Assembly: GCA_029531795.1 (NCBI GenBank)
Contig: JAPEIS010000004.1
Span: forward strand, 2,904,594 to 2,968,593
Origin: Sclerotinia nivalis
Lineage: Eukaryota > Ascomycota > Leotiomycetes > Helotiales > Sclerotiniaceae
Reading direction: 5' to 3'
Length of the DNA stretch: 64,000 nucleotides
In this document: positions 10,009 to 21,458 of the stretch, in pieces
How positions within the stretch are numbered: position 1 is the stretch's first letter
Layout of the letters: each line of letters starts with the position of its first letter
The notes under the pieces: generated by a model
Database searches by the model: none
Seen by the model: only the letters and a program-made list of their open reading frames with translations
What the model was told of the DNA's origin: nothing
Translations under genes and position numbers: made by a program

Positions 10009-11592
10009 ATGCCCTCTGCGGTTAAGAGAAGGAAGGTCGCGGCGACTACTTCGAAAACTGCAACAACTACCAAGATTCAACCATTGAGTTCCTTTACTAC
10101 GATTTCAAAAGCAAGTACGAGGAGGGGACCAAAGTTAATTGCCGATAAGAATAAACAAGCTGATTGGGAATCAGTCACAGTTACTGAATTGGATAAACCT
10201 TCATTAAATTTACGGAAGAGGAAATTGGATACGGAGGAGGAATCAAGTGTCATTGAAAAGGCAACAATTGGGAAAGATGTTAAAGTAGCTCCACAGCAAT
10301 TTATCCTTCCAGCAAAAGTTCCAAAGACACCGCACAAACCTATCAAAACATCCTCAATCACCACCGATACCCCAACCAAAGGCGCGCGTACTCTCCTCGA
10401 TCGCCTCCTCCTACAAACTCCAAAAAGACCTGTACAGAAAAGACCTTCTTTTTCGTCTTTACGCTCTATCTCTTCGAGTTCTTGCTCAGAAAAGTTAGCA
10501 CTTTCTCTTGAAAATTCACAAAATTGCGTCGATGGAAAGGAGGAGGAAGGAGAAGCAAAAGAAGATCTTAAAGAATCCATTCCTGCCGAACTCATCGACA
10601 TCATAAATCTCCACGCTGCTCTTCTCACAACACTTACACTCCATTGCGCCCACAATGGATTCAATGCACCCGCAGACTTACGTAATCTCTGTCCAGATGT
10701 CGCCCGAGCATGGGGAAAACGGAAGGTTATCTTGGACGACATCCGCCAGGCTCTTGGTATCCTAAACTCCCACATAAACGATAGCGCAGAAGACCAGAAG
10801 CTTTCTACCATAACTCTTTCAGATTATGGATTCGGAAAGATATGTGTGGAAATTGAAGCTGGGAATGAGGGTAGAAAGGGCAATAACCTAAGGCCAATTG
10901 ATGAAGAGAGACTCAATGGCATGTTTGCTCAAAAATTAATGGTGCAGTGGGACTCGAAGGAGGATGATGTCACAGTTGAGGCATTTATGAAGGGATTACC
11001 ACTAGAGCCAATCACACCTTGTTCTTCACTCTCGAAAATGACACCCCTCCTCGCCAAAGGACAGCGTCGACTCGAAGATATGAAAGCAGGAATTGTCACG
11101 AAAAAAGATCTCAGAAGAACAAAGTCATCACCCGCTCTTATCGGAGCTGCAACTTCCAAGTCCACTTCCACGTCTACTTCAGCTTCTGCCGAGAAGAACC
11201 CCACTCTTCTCGAGCGTCTTCGCGCCAAACAACTCAGACAATCTCTCCTCCCCCAAGCCCCTTCTCCCGAAAAAGTAGCCCGGAAAGCAGCTTTATCAAG
11301 AATGGAAGAGGTGGTTAAGGTCCTCAGTATCGTCAGTACATCAGGATCAGCTGGTCAGCAGAGAATTTCCTTCACAATGCCGACTTTAATTGGAAAATTG
11401 AAGGACTCATTTAAGACTCCTTTATCGAAAGATGAGGCAATCAACGTTGTGAAACTATTAGCGGATGAAATTGCGCCGGAATGGGTCCAGTTGGCGAACA
11501 TGGGAAAGATGGAAGCGGTGGTCTTCGATAGAGAGAGGAGAGTTGAGGAGGAGAGTGTGAGGAAAAGGGTAAAAAAAGCTCAAGGTACATGA
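10009..11592 (+). CDS. cdt1: DNA replication licensing factor CDT1
   Basis: Single exon. I chose the ATG at 10009 (CAATCATGCCC, good context), giving 527 aa; an upstream in-frame ATG at 9973 would add 12 residues. Cdt1 helps ORC and Cdc6 load the MCM2-7 helicase on origins in G1. The first 190 residues are basic, Ser/Thr-rich and disordered. A central block starting AELIDIINLHAALLTTL, with the HNGFNAPADLRNLCPDVAR and WGKRKVILDDIRQALG segments, matches the fungal winged-helix middle domain. After the KMTPLLAKGQRRLEDMKAGI linker comes a C-terminal winged helix that begins at TLLERLRAKQLRQS and continues through RMEEVVKVLSIVSTS to IAPEWVQLANMGK, the MCM-binding domain. No clear PIP degron is seen. 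The - strand ORF opposite (10077-10811) is a shadow. Confidence 0.9.
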   Translation: MPSAVKRRKVAATTSKTATTTKIQPLSSFTTISKASTRRGPKLIADKNKQADWESVTVTELDKPSLNLRKRKLDTEEESSVIEKATIGKDVKVAPQQFILPAKVPKTPHKPIKTSSITTDTPTKGARTLLDRLLLQTPKRPVQKRPSFSSLRSISSSSCSEKLALSLENSQNCVDGKEEEGEAKEDLKESIPAELIDIINLHAALLTTLTLHCAHNGFNAPADLRNLCPDVARAWGKRKVILDDIRQALGILNSHINDSAEDQKLSTITLSDYGFGKICVEIEAGNEGRKGNNLRPIDEERLNGMFAQKLMVQWDSKEDDVTVEAFMKGLPLEPITPCSSLSKMTPLLAKGQRRLEDMKAGIVTKKDLRRTKSSPALIGAATSKSTSTSTSASAEKNPTLLERLRAKQLRQSLLPQAPSPEKVARKAALSRMEEVVKVLSIVSTSGSAGQQRISFTMPTLIGKLKDSFKTPLSKDEAINVVKLLADEIAPEWVQLANMGKMEAVVFDRERRVEEESVRKRVKKAQGT

Positions 11593-12341
11593 AATTATTG
11601 TTGTGTGGGGTATTGAGAACGAGGGTTTTTGAATGAGTGTTGAGTACTGTATATTTTATTTCTAGAAAAAGATACCCTTGTTTTTGCATAAATTAGATAC
11701 GAAATATGCTATGGTACAACGGATTTGTATGGCCGGTCAGATCATACAGGACCAGGGAATTAAGGGACACGAAGAAAGAATAGGATATGGAATAGACAGA
11801 TTAGAGCAACAAATAGTTGCTCAATGCATTTTTCTCCATTGATGTTAGTGGTAACATGAACAGCTAGATTTCTTTTTGTCTTTCCGTGCTTAATATTGTC
11901 CTCCAACCCCACAAGGTACTTGCTTTGGTTTCCGTTCTTGTGCTAAGTGGAAGGTTGATTTATGTCGATCATGAATGGGATCCGCACTGCGCCCGCAACA
12001 TGGAGATTTCTAAGTTTGAACAGTTAAGAAAGCAATATTCTCATAAAGAGTAAGTTAGGTGAAGACATTTTCAACACTTTATCAAGAACAAACATGGACA
12101 GAGGGAAGTCGACGTGTTGCAAAAAATGGAAGACGGATTTTCTATTGCGTAGAATACCATATTCGCCTGACGCAATAATGTTGAGATCCAATGCAATGAT
12201 ACTTTTTTTTATAGATCTAATGCTTTCATTTATTCCTCCATGCATATCGTCTACTCATAAACTCTATTGCTCAAAGCATCCACCATCCACCGATTCATCT
12301 CATAAAACTCCCTTCCCGGAACATCACATTGCTTGCATCTA
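11593..12341. other. Convergent intergenic region CDT1/MBF1
   Basis: This 749-bp stretch separates two 3' ends. No gene is supported; ORFs at 12024-12245 and on the opposite strand have no recognisable content. Confidence 0.55.
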
Positions 12342-13055
12342 CTATTCATCCGCCCCACCTGGAGAACCAGTCTTAGGTGTACCAGTGACGGGCGTTCCAC
12401 TCTTCGCACTCGGTGGTCCAGACGTAGGAGGAACAATTTTAATCGTAGTATTAGCAGGCGCTGCCTTTGCTGCAGGAGCAGGCGTAGCACTCTTCTTTGG
12501 ACCTCCAAATTTCGAGGCTCCAATATCGTTTCCACGTAACTTGATACCCAAGACTCGTTCCATATTGTTCAGGACCTTCTGATCCGGCGTTGCGATACCT
12601 CTTTCCATGTCATTGACGATTTTGGGGGTGGTGTTGCAAAGTTTGGCAAGATCAGCTTGGGTTTTGATATTCTTGGCCTTGCGACCATCTTGAATGGCGC
12701 GGGCGACTTCTGGACCGACAGTCTTTGGCTTAATGATTTCATCAGAGCGGTCGACTTTTGTGAGATGTTGACCTTCTCCTGAGGAACCCTATTGATAAAG
12801 TAGGTTAGTTGACGGTCCAATGCGGCCGAAGGAAAGGCTAATGAGGGGTCGCATGGTGGAGGGGTAAATATTGATACGCGGATGGACTTGACTTACAGCA
12901 TTGCCGGAAGCAAATTTCTTCTCAGTGCTTATAGCTCCTCCACTTCGCTTGGCGGCGTTCAATGCAGCTGCTCCTCTAATGACGGTCTCTCTGTTTGCGC
13001 CAGCTCCTCCACGGACATTCTTTCCAATCTTTGTTACGGACTCCCAGTCTTCCAT
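12342..13055 (-). CDS. mbf1: Multiprotein-bridging factor 1
   Basis: Exons are 13055-12897 and 12788-12342 on the - strand, in phase 0, giving 201 aa. The intron starts GTAAGT and ends CAATAG, with CTAAC as branch site. MBF1 is a coactivator that bridges TBP and bZIP activators and also limits ribosomal frameshifting at stalled ribosomes. The N-terminal MBF1 domain begins [17 protein letters not shown] and runs through EKKFASGNA, then [20 protein letters not shown]. The helix-turn-helix (about 82-135) includes [31 protein letters not shown] and the hallmark VLGIKLRG. The last 50 residues are an Ala/Pro/Thr/Gly/Ser-rich tail that is unusual for the family, which often ends soon after KFG. It is divergent to the DUF1365 gene. 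Confidence 0.93.
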
Positions 13056-13624
13056 TTTGATTGGTTTGTGTGAGGGTATTTAACAAAAGTGTTGCCTGAA
13101 GATATAATGACTGGTTGAGAGGTTATTTGAAAAGGTCTTGAAAAGATCTTGAAATAATTGACGGTGATGTTATTATAATTTAGAAGAAGCTGAAGATGGA
13201 TTGATGACTTCTATTTGTGGCAATTGGTAGCGTTTCCTCTCGCCGAATGAATCAGATACAAAAAGAATTTATTATGTAAGCAGTGCTAAGGTAAAGTTAC
13301 GTCGACAAGCGGTAAGTGCCGTAGAAAAGCTGTATTGGGACAAAGATGATACAGGCAGTATATCCTTGAACGACTCTCGGACTTTTGATACTATCAACCA
13401 GCTCATTGACCCTCCATATATGTTTTGAATCTTCACACAATCTCAAACAGTATTGCTCTTCAATCCTACGATGACCTCGAGATCCTCTAGATAGAAGTTC
13501 TTCCACATATATTTTCTGGCATCACATTCAATAGCTATCAGCTAGAATTTACTTCACCGTTTAAGGAAGAAAATGCATCATCAAAGACCTCAATATTGCC
13601 TCCCTTGAATTTTCGAATCCCGCC
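13056..13624. other. Divergent promoter region MBF1/DUF1365
   Basis: This 569-bp stretch lies between two divergent starts. No ORF in it is convincing. Confidence 0.5.
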
Positions 13625-15443
13625 ATGGGTATTTCCTATTTTGCATCCTCAGTTGCACTCATCGGGCTGTTCGGATCAGTATCCGATATCTCAAATCTCT
13701 TCGCCTTTACAATTGTACAGAATAGATACTTCTTTTTCCATATATTCCAAAAATATGTCGGTCTATCTACGTTCATCACTCTCACCGGGAGCATGGCTTT
13801 CCTGTTTGCACTTCTCCAAATTGTTCGGTATTTCCAAGGACTTGAGGTAGCATCTACAAATTTAGAAGGTCAATTTCTTAAGCCTATGTTTTTCCCTGCA
13901 AATACAAGTCATCTAAGACTGTTTCCAAAGAAACATGGTTTCTCATACTCCTACCTCCTGACCGGCATACCGATTGGATGGACGGGATCTTCGGGAGGAA
14001 TGATTTCAGTCGATGAAAAGAATAATGTATCCCCTTGGTATAAGAGGCTATTATATTTTCAACCCATGAGTGCTTGGTATGTTGTTGATGGAGACGCTTA
14101 TTTGGAGCGAGGTCATGTTCCTGGTGGATTGGAGGGTAAATTAAAAAGGTTCCTTCACGATCAGGTAATGTCAGCTCTTCATATTTCGGAATCTCGTTAA
14201 CAATACCCAGGGCTTAAATCATGAAGACTATCCGTTTGCGTATCTCATGACATCCTCTAGATTTTTGGGGTATCAAAATAATCCGGTCTCGATATGGAAC
14301 CTCTATTCAAGGAATAGAGAATTGAAAGCTGTTATTCTCGAAGTTAATAATACGTTTGACGAGCGTCACCCCTATTTTGTCACATCAAAAGATGTAGAGA
14401 CCTCTATGATAGAGAAAACAAAAGGGAGGCCACCGAGATTCACAAATACCTGGTCCAAGGAGTTTTATGTTTCACCATTCAATTCTCGAAGTGGTTCCTA
14501 TTCCATCTCTGCATCTGATCCATTTTTTCCATCGCTTTCCGGAAGTAATCCTCTCGATCTCACGTTGACTCTCACTTCCACTGAACGTCCATTTTTAGTC
14601 GCAAGGATATTTTCCGATGGCCCTGCACTCGATCCATCCACCATGTCAGTACTTCAAAAGACTCAATTCCTTTTATCATGGTGGTGGGTAGGATTTGCTA
14701 CATTTCCTCGGACATTAGTTCAAGCCTCCATATTATTCTTCAAACAGTCATTACCTTGGGTTTCGCGCCCAGAGCCGTTGAAAGTGACACTCTCAAGACA
14801 TGCCGATACAAATCAGAGAACTCTCGAGGTATTATTTAGGCAATACCTTCAACATCTTATCGAGACGGCGGATCAACCTCTAGTTCTGAATTACAGACCT
14901 GCCGGGCTTCTAGATAATAAAGTAGAAGTTATGTATTCGCCCTCAGCCCAATTGTCTCCACAATTAGCGGAATCTATCGAAATATCAATCTTTACACCAA
15001 TTTTCTATACTCAATTCGTCAAATATATCGATGTCTTCCAAGCTCTTGAAATGGAATCAAAGAATGAGATCATATCGATTTCGAATACTGATCTTCTATG
15101 GACACGACCCGTCCAGCTAGATATGGAACCTGGCATACGATCCGAAGATTATGGTTCGTCGGATATCAACACCTTTTCCTGCATGTTCTTCCGAACGATC
15201 TATTCCACTCGTATCTTACCATGTCTCGAGTCTAGTGGCAGTGTCTTTTCGACTTTTGACAAATACATTCTTAAGGAAACCGATCATGTCACTTCGTCGT
15301 TATACCAGCGGATGCTGTTTAAGATGTGGCTTAGTGACTGGGTTGCTTTTGGATGGATAGATCTGTTGGAACTTCAATGGTGGCTAATGAAATCTGGAGT
15401 TCTTTGGTGGGTAGCGGGAAAGTTATGGTCGATGCAGGGTTAA
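13625..15443 (+). CDS. DUF1365 membrane protein
   Basis: Exons are 13625-14164 and 14211-15443, in phase 0, giving 590 aa. The 46-bp intron runs from GTAATG to CCCAG and contains a TTAACAAT branch sequence. Joining gives the continuous DUF1365 core KRFLHDQ-GLNHEDYPFAYLMT, followed by SRFLGYQNNPVSIWNLYS and the signature LEVNNTFDERHPY. DUF1365 is known in bacteria next to cyclopropane-fatty-acid synthase and amine-oxidase genes, which suggests a lipid-modification role, but its activity is not established. The N-terminus has two hydrophobic segments (about 5-25 and 41-66) absent from short bacterial members. FYVSPF begins a beta-rich second half, and a further hydrophobic run (FLLSWWWVGFATFP) lies near residue 340. 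Most likely an integral membrane protein. Confidence 0.85.
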
Positions 15444-16528
15444 ATAGAATTTAAGACATTCGTCGGAATAGGATGTTGAGAATAGATGGTATGGTAGATG
15501 CGGAGGAGATGGCAAATATTAAAACCCGGTATGTATATAGATAATAACACTAACAGATCAGATAGAATTGGAAGAAATGTTTTGCTTTCATCTGTGGAAT
15601 TAGGGGATATGAGATTGAGGGCAACTTCCATTGTGCATTCTTTGTGATGAAGACATAATATACTATGTCACTATTCTATATGATCATTCGCATGGGCATT
15701 TTAAATGGTCGTTTCTTTTTACAGACCTGGAATTATCAGAAACTATTCGTATGACCGCATGGGCAATTGGAAAATCAAAACAGACCGGGGACAGAGGACA
15801 TCGGTCGATAGAAACGTACGTCATGACCTACTTTGGGACCTGTCGATATGGGCTGGTGTGATCTTGGCTGCGAAATTTCCAAAGGTAGGCGGGAAGTACA
15901 GCTGAGAACGATGGACAGTGGATGTGCTTAAGACCAATCAATCCTGTGGATAAATGATGCTACTCGGGAGACATTCTATATGGAATCTCTAGCACATGAC
16001 CCTGCTGTCCAAATTTAGTATGTAGAAAAAAACTTTCTTTGTGGGAATGACGATAAACTTGCGGCTGGGAAAAACTATATGGGCAATTATGGGATGGGGT
16101 AGTAAATTGGTATCGGGAAGTGATCACATTCTACGAGTATGTTCGGGTTGAAAATTTACGGTACTTGGGATGAATGACGACACCCCAGAATATGTCTCTC
16201 CACGGCCAAGCAAGGGGTTCGGCTATGTGCCACGGGGGGGGGGGCAGAAAATTTTCTCAATACCTTCTATTGGCCGAAAGTCCTGAGACTGAGAAGAAAC
16301 AATTGCCCTTGATTTCCACACATGCGCAATCATAAAACGCCTCAAAAAGGAAAAAAAAAAAAGGATCGAAGTGAAGAATGAAAACATTTCGCTCATTCTA
16401 CCCTTTTCCTCGCAACTTCGACCACACATTTCTAACTTTCCGGTCAGAGGAAGCCATCACGAATTAATCGAGTATTCCATTCAACAGTGTACTCAGAACA
16501 CTACCATCCCAAGAATCTCAATTTAACC
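15444..16528. other. Intergenic, upstream of methyltransferase gene
   Basis: No gene is supported. It contains an 11-base G run at about 16234-16244 and an A-rich run at about 16351-16362. The ORF 15631-15861 has no recognisable content. Confidence 0.55.
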
Positions 16529-17762
16529 ATGCGATCCAATAATCCCATCCAAATCCTGTTCTTAACTTCATTAATTCTCTTAGCTGTCTTCATTGCCGTC
16601 CCGTCAAAGGCTAGATCGAAGGTACCATTCTCAATTCCAACACTAGAGGCCTTTCATTTCATACCCATCTCACGTCCAAATCTCAATGCATTTATGCAAC
16701 AATCTGAAGTAATATATCAACGTGGAGTAGCCAAAAGAAGAGAGATTAGACATAATTTTCCAGATCGAGGGTTCTTTCCTGCCAAGGATGAAAACACTTT
16801 CAAGGAAACTCCATGGAGTATTCGGGATCTAGTCACCCCGAGTTATGGTTGTCCTTGGGAAATGGAGAGACTTGGTAGGCTTGGAGAAGGAGGTTGGTGG
16901 ATTTGTGGGATTAGTAAATTTGCGGAAGGGAAAAAGCCTTGTGTGGTTTATAGTTTTGGTAAGTGGTGAATTTTGTGATCATGAGGACAAAGTTTTTATT
17001 GACTCGAAATGAAAATAGGTGTAGGAAATGACTCCTCATTCGAAGCCGAAATACTTGGTCGAACGAAGTGTGAAGTTTGGGGTTATGATCAACATGTACC
17101 AGGTTTTAATTTTGGTCCAGAAGTCAATGAAGAAATGAGAGGGAGGGCACATTTTGAGAGAAATGGAGCAAATGGAGCTACGGATGAAAAGAATCGGCTT
17201 TTTACCATTCAAGAATTGATGAAGAGGAATGGGCATGATTATATGTGAGTATCTCTATGTCTATACTTCGATCCTTATCAAAATATTTTTACCCTTTACA
17301 GAAAAGAAGAAAGGCTAATGCTAGAGATTTCAATAAAATAGTGACATCCTAAAAACGGATATAGAATACTCGGAATATAATGCTCTCTCTTCTCTAAACG
17401 GCCATACACTTCCTGGCGGAGCAGGTGCACTTACGTCCCCTGACCCAGCAAAACCAGAATTCCCTATTGGTCAAATATTGGTAGAAATGCATATTTTTGA
17501 GTGGCAAGGTATTACTGCAAGTGTTTTTCTGGATTGGTGGGAAAGTATGGAATTTAGGGGATTGAGAGCTCTACATAGAGAGATTGATACGGTCGCACCA
17601 GGCATGGGTGTTGAGGGAGGGGGAGTTAAGTTGTGTAGTGTGAGTATTCATTTTTTCCGGTTGACAGATCACTATGGAATGGAATGCGCTAACATGAGAA
17701 CATTTACTCAGTATACGTTGTTAAATGTGCAGGATTCGAGAAATAGACTTTATCATAGGTGA
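16529..17762 (+). CDS. METTL24-like membrane-anchored methyltransferase
   Basis: Exons are 16529-16958, 17019-17244 and 17342-17762, giving 358 aa. Donors are GTAAGT and GTGAGT, and acceptors are AAATAG. An in-frame ATG at 16487 would add 14 residues. The N-terminus has a hydrophobic anchor (about 7-28, ILFLTSLILLAVFIAV), so a type II Golgi/ER membrane protein is likely. Then come CPWEMERLG, GGWWICG and KPCVVYSFGVGNDSSFEAEIL, the METTL24/Methyltransf_22 SAM-binding pattern, and WGYDQHVPGF. Exon 3 starts after the split Ile codon and carries DILKTDIEYSEYNAL. The C-terminus TQYTLLN resembles the family EYSFIN end. Exon 3 has an insert of roughly 25 Gly/Val-rich residues before the final block, so an additional intron there cannot be excluded. 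The substrate is unknown. Confidence 0.75.
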
Positions 17763-18207
17763 AATGCTGTTAGATGGACAAGAATTATGTCTTGAGTGGC
17801 TATCTGGAAGGGGTTTGAATCGGCGGAAAGGGGGTCTTTTATACGGACATCATATGGTTTTACGGATAGAATTTTGAGAAAGAATAAACATGGGTATGGT
17901 ACTACATAAGTTTTCAATCAATACTTGCACAAAAGAAGTCTTGCAATTGGCACCTGGCATCGATCTCACGACATGTTGGACGTTGAGATAATTGATGGCT
18001 TATGGACGAGAAATATTGACATTTTTACCAGGAATATTGCCACATGTATTCTTAAATTTCTAGTATGGAGACATAATACATCTGTGACATTTCAGAGCGA
18101 TCAACGTCCAACATATGCTTACTAACGTAGATTTCCTTGAAGAAAACTCATCCCTCGTGAATCCTAGCATCACCATACCACTCTCGAACACTCCTACATC
18201 CGCACAA
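17763..18207. other. Convergent intergenic region
   Basis: No gene is seen between the methyltransferase and the secreted-protein gene. Confidence 0.55.
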
Positions 18208-18840
18208 TTATGCTGTAGGGCTGGGCATCTTGCAACCTATAGTGGCCGACGCCAGATTCTTCATATTCTGCACAATCCCACCTGCAAAATCTTTCTTCAA
18301 TTTTGCAACCGTTGCATTGCTCCCGGCAAGATCGCTTGCCGTCAAGCTCATGGTTAAATTAAATTCTTCCTGCTGCGCCATCGCGACAGTAGCCAAACCA
18401 GGTATTGCCGCATTTCCTGCCGGAGCTATCTTTTGATTGTTTTCTCGAATTGCAATTCCTTTCTTAACAAACTTCAAAAGTGAGGACTTTGCTGCGTCAA
18501 ACATTGAGGAATTGAGGGGTGATTCTTGAAGGATTTTCCCCACAGCTTTTACGGCTGCCTGCTCCTTACGCTGGTCTGCAATATTTGAATTGATTCCGGA
18601 TGCGAGAGCTTGGACTTCTGGAGAGCACGGGGTGGCTGTTCCGGTAGATATGGCAACGCGGGTCATTGTAATAGAAGCTTGAAACTTGGCAGCACCATTG
18701 GCAAAGTTCATTACTTGGTGGGACGATAAGCCATAAGGCTCAGTGGCTAGGGTGGATGGTTTAGGTTGTATGGGACTGGCGAGAATAGAGGTACTGGCCA
18801 AGAGGAAGAGAAAGAAAGTGCTTTGGATTGAGGTTGGCAT
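18208..18840 (-). CDS. Small secreted protein
   Basis: A 210-aa single-exon protein. Residues 1-21 form a signal peptide, with a hydrophobic core FFLFLLASTSIL and probable cleavage near ILA-S. The mature part is Ala/Ser/Asn-rich and helical in appearance, with two cysteines (C72 and C203) that could form one disulfide and two N-glycosylation sequons (NLT at 161, NAT at 175). It has no membrane segment or GPI signal, so it is probably exported. It resembles the lineage-restricted secreted proteins of plant-associated fungi, but I do not recognise a family and see no toxin or enzyme motif. An effector role is a possibility only. Confidence 0.65.
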   Translation of the reverse strand: MPTSIQSTFFLFLLASTSILASPIQPKPSTLATEPYGLSSHQVMNFANGAAKFQASITMTRVAISTGTATPCSPEVQALASGINSNIADQRKEQAAVKAVGKILQESPLNSSMFDAAKSSLLKFVKKGIAIRENNQKIAPAGNAAIPGLATVAMAQQEEFNLTMSLTASDLAGSNATVAKLKKDFAGGIVQNMKNLASATIGCKMPSPTA

Positions 18841-21458
18841 CTTGGCGAATTTTTATTTCCTCTTTGAAAAATGGAAAGGAGTGTAAGACTTTGAAGAAAG
18901 GTCAAATTTCGTTATGGCTGATACCACCCTGCTGGTATAATCGAGGGAAGCGATGATTGTTTGGAAGATTGAAAATGAGAAGTTTTGTATCATGAGATAA
19001 TATAATAATTTTGTAGTCCCGCGCTGTGAAGAAATTTCAGATGTTGAAACAAGATGGATGAGACAAACTTTAAATTGGACGACATAAACTTAATGATTTT
19101 GCAAACTGATGAAAAACACTGGTTCAAAGGTTGGGTGACATTTGATCTTGACTTGAGCTAGGAAGCGTGTAGAAGTTTGGTGATTCGACTTGAAAAATAT
19201 TTTTTTGCTGCAAAACTATAAATTCCTCTCCCGTCAAAATTGTGATAAACTTCATGTTCGTTAACTCCACCACTTCTTGGTTCAACAGTACAGTGGGTGT
19301 ACGGACTCATGAAACGATGGGAAAGCCAAAAGAATACCGCAAGAGTAAGGTCAACGACGAGAAACGCAAGCTTCTCTCGATTGGGTGATAGTCAAGTCTT
19401 TTAGGAAAGTCTTTAGGAAAATCTTGCGTCCAAGTTTGCATCCCCGCGCAATGCCCCCCCGATCTCCCCGCCAAGAAAGCTTCTTCCAGCGACGACCACT
19501 GTCAAGAGTCGAAAAGCACATCCGAAGGCAACTCATTAAGTGATTCGCAACACAACGTGCCCCAAGCTTGTTCTTGGATTCATATTGACGACCAGTCAAA
19601 ACATCAGACGATCTCGCAGTAAACCATGATGTTTCAAACCAAAAATCATGTGCAAAAGGTTGCAGACTCTCCAGCTTCATTTCTTGCTTCATCTGCCCAA
19701 CGCGAGTAAATATAGAATCAAGAGGAAGACAGCACTGACTGGGTGATGGAATCAGTGGGCACTGGAGACCCTAATGGATCGTGCTGCTCTCAATTGGTTG
19801 TGAATAAATAAGATGTGTACTTTGTCATTCAAATACTCCACATCGATTCGACTAATTAGACCATTGTGATACCTTCGAAATGTAAAAAAGAATATTAGGT
19901 AGAGTCTTGTCATACTCTCTAACTCATCATGGATTGCTTTAGTTACTAGAACTTCTAGCTGAGTAAATTGTGAAATCTTTTGATATGATGTGACCTGACC
20001 CCCCGCTAAATCACTCACTACACAGCCTGAAATCACAGAGCTTAGGCCCCACCCCACAATCAATCGCGGAGTGTCAAGTCACCACAACACTTTCAATGAA
20101 CAAGAACGAATAAGCATTTCAGTGTCTGAAATCCAGCATGGCATATGCGGATGATTGTGAAACATGTTTTTAGGGAAGGGATGAGAATGAGAAGTTCATG
20201 TAGAGGCGGAAGCTGCAAATGAGAAAACAGGTGAGTATTGATTGTGAGCTGACTACCACATAAGTAAATGACGGAGCGACCCGATTAATGGATGTCACAG
20301 CAAGATTACTCTTAGTGATGGTTAACCAAGACTCTCAAACTCTGTCTACCTAGTACATATAATCTGCGAGATTGGTAAAAGAAGTCTGCCGGCGATGAAG
20401 CGTACTTCCCGCCACCGACGAACATTTCACGGCGATTGAGCTCACCACGCGGGGTCCACGGAAGGAAACACAAAGTAATGAAGGACCGGATTTGCGCCAC
20501 CCAAAAGGAACTGAGAGCGTTCCTATAAACACCTACAACGCGTTGTTTCAATCTGCGAGGCTTATTGCCTTTGCTGGGACTACTTCATAACGGCCGTTGC
20601 GGTGAGGGCAAACCTATGCAAAGATTTTATTGCTTAGGGGTCGAATTGGGGACGGGCGGGAGAGTTTTGGTCATGGCCAAATAGTCGCGGGATGCCAATG
20701 GTCTGCCATAAAGAGCCATTGAGTTTTGACGACGAGTAGGCGCCATAGCGGTGAATCAATTGAGGTAGTTCTATCTACAAGAACGACAAGAAGGTGGTCG
20801 ACGGGCATCGAACATGTCGCGCAGAATATCCGCAGCACTTCCCTGTTTGAAGACTCAGAACCAGTTGGAATATCAATTTCGAAACATACAAGGCGGGGCA
20901 AGAAGCGCACAGATTAATAGCAGTTTGAATGCGGTGGAATGATTTGGGGAACACACTCGACATAAAATGTGAGACCGACCCAGGGTGTCCATATTTCTAT
21001 CATTTACAGGCTTGTTCTACCTTCAGCGCCTATCCATCAGTGCCATTCATATATCTGGGTCGAATGAGGTTCATCAGATGTTTGGTTTCTCACGCACTTT
21101 AGGATTCTGCCGGAACTTTAGAGACGCTGAGATGATTCACTTTCGAGGTTTGGCCAATTACTTTCCTTTGCAGCTTGCAGCCCGTCTTAGAGGTTGGCCA
21201 ACTTTGGAGATAAATGGACTCTTGGTCAAAGAAGTTATTTGCATTTCGCATATTTATTGTGCTATTTCTAATACACGGATTCCAATCCTTGCTCCGTACT
21301 GCTGCCATCCTCTTTTAAAATCTGCACCAAGGCATTTTGCGTGATTTGGATTGAGATTTATTAAATTAGATGGAACGTGTTATGTCATTCTTGAGGTAGG
21401 ATACCTGGATTGAAGCTATCTCTTCCATGTATCTTTATTTCGCAGTCTCGCCTTTAGA
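18841..21458. other. Long intergenic stretch, no supported gene
   Basis: The 2.6 kb hold several ORFs of 60 to 120 codons (19351-19692 -, 20312-20551 -, 20671-20910 -, 20985-21344 +). None has a recognisable motif, and they overlap on both strands. Composition is still near that of the gene-bearing part. It may hold degraded sequence between the secreted-protein gene and the glutamine-synthetase pseudogene. Confidence 0.5.

Noticed and set aside
10077..10811. 244-aa ORF opposite CDT1
   Set aside because: Shadow of the CDT1 coding strand; CDT1 is clearly recognisable on the other strand.
12094..12582. 162-aa ORF opposite MBF1
   Set aside because: Shadow of MBF1 exon 2 and 3' region.
17639..17731. 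An additional intron near the end of the methyltransferase gene
   Set aside because: GTGAGT and GCTAAC signals exist, but the unspliced frame gives TQYTLLN, which fits the family end better.
19351..21344. Several ORFs of 60 to 119 codons
   Set aside because: No motif or start context; both strands compete; they look random.
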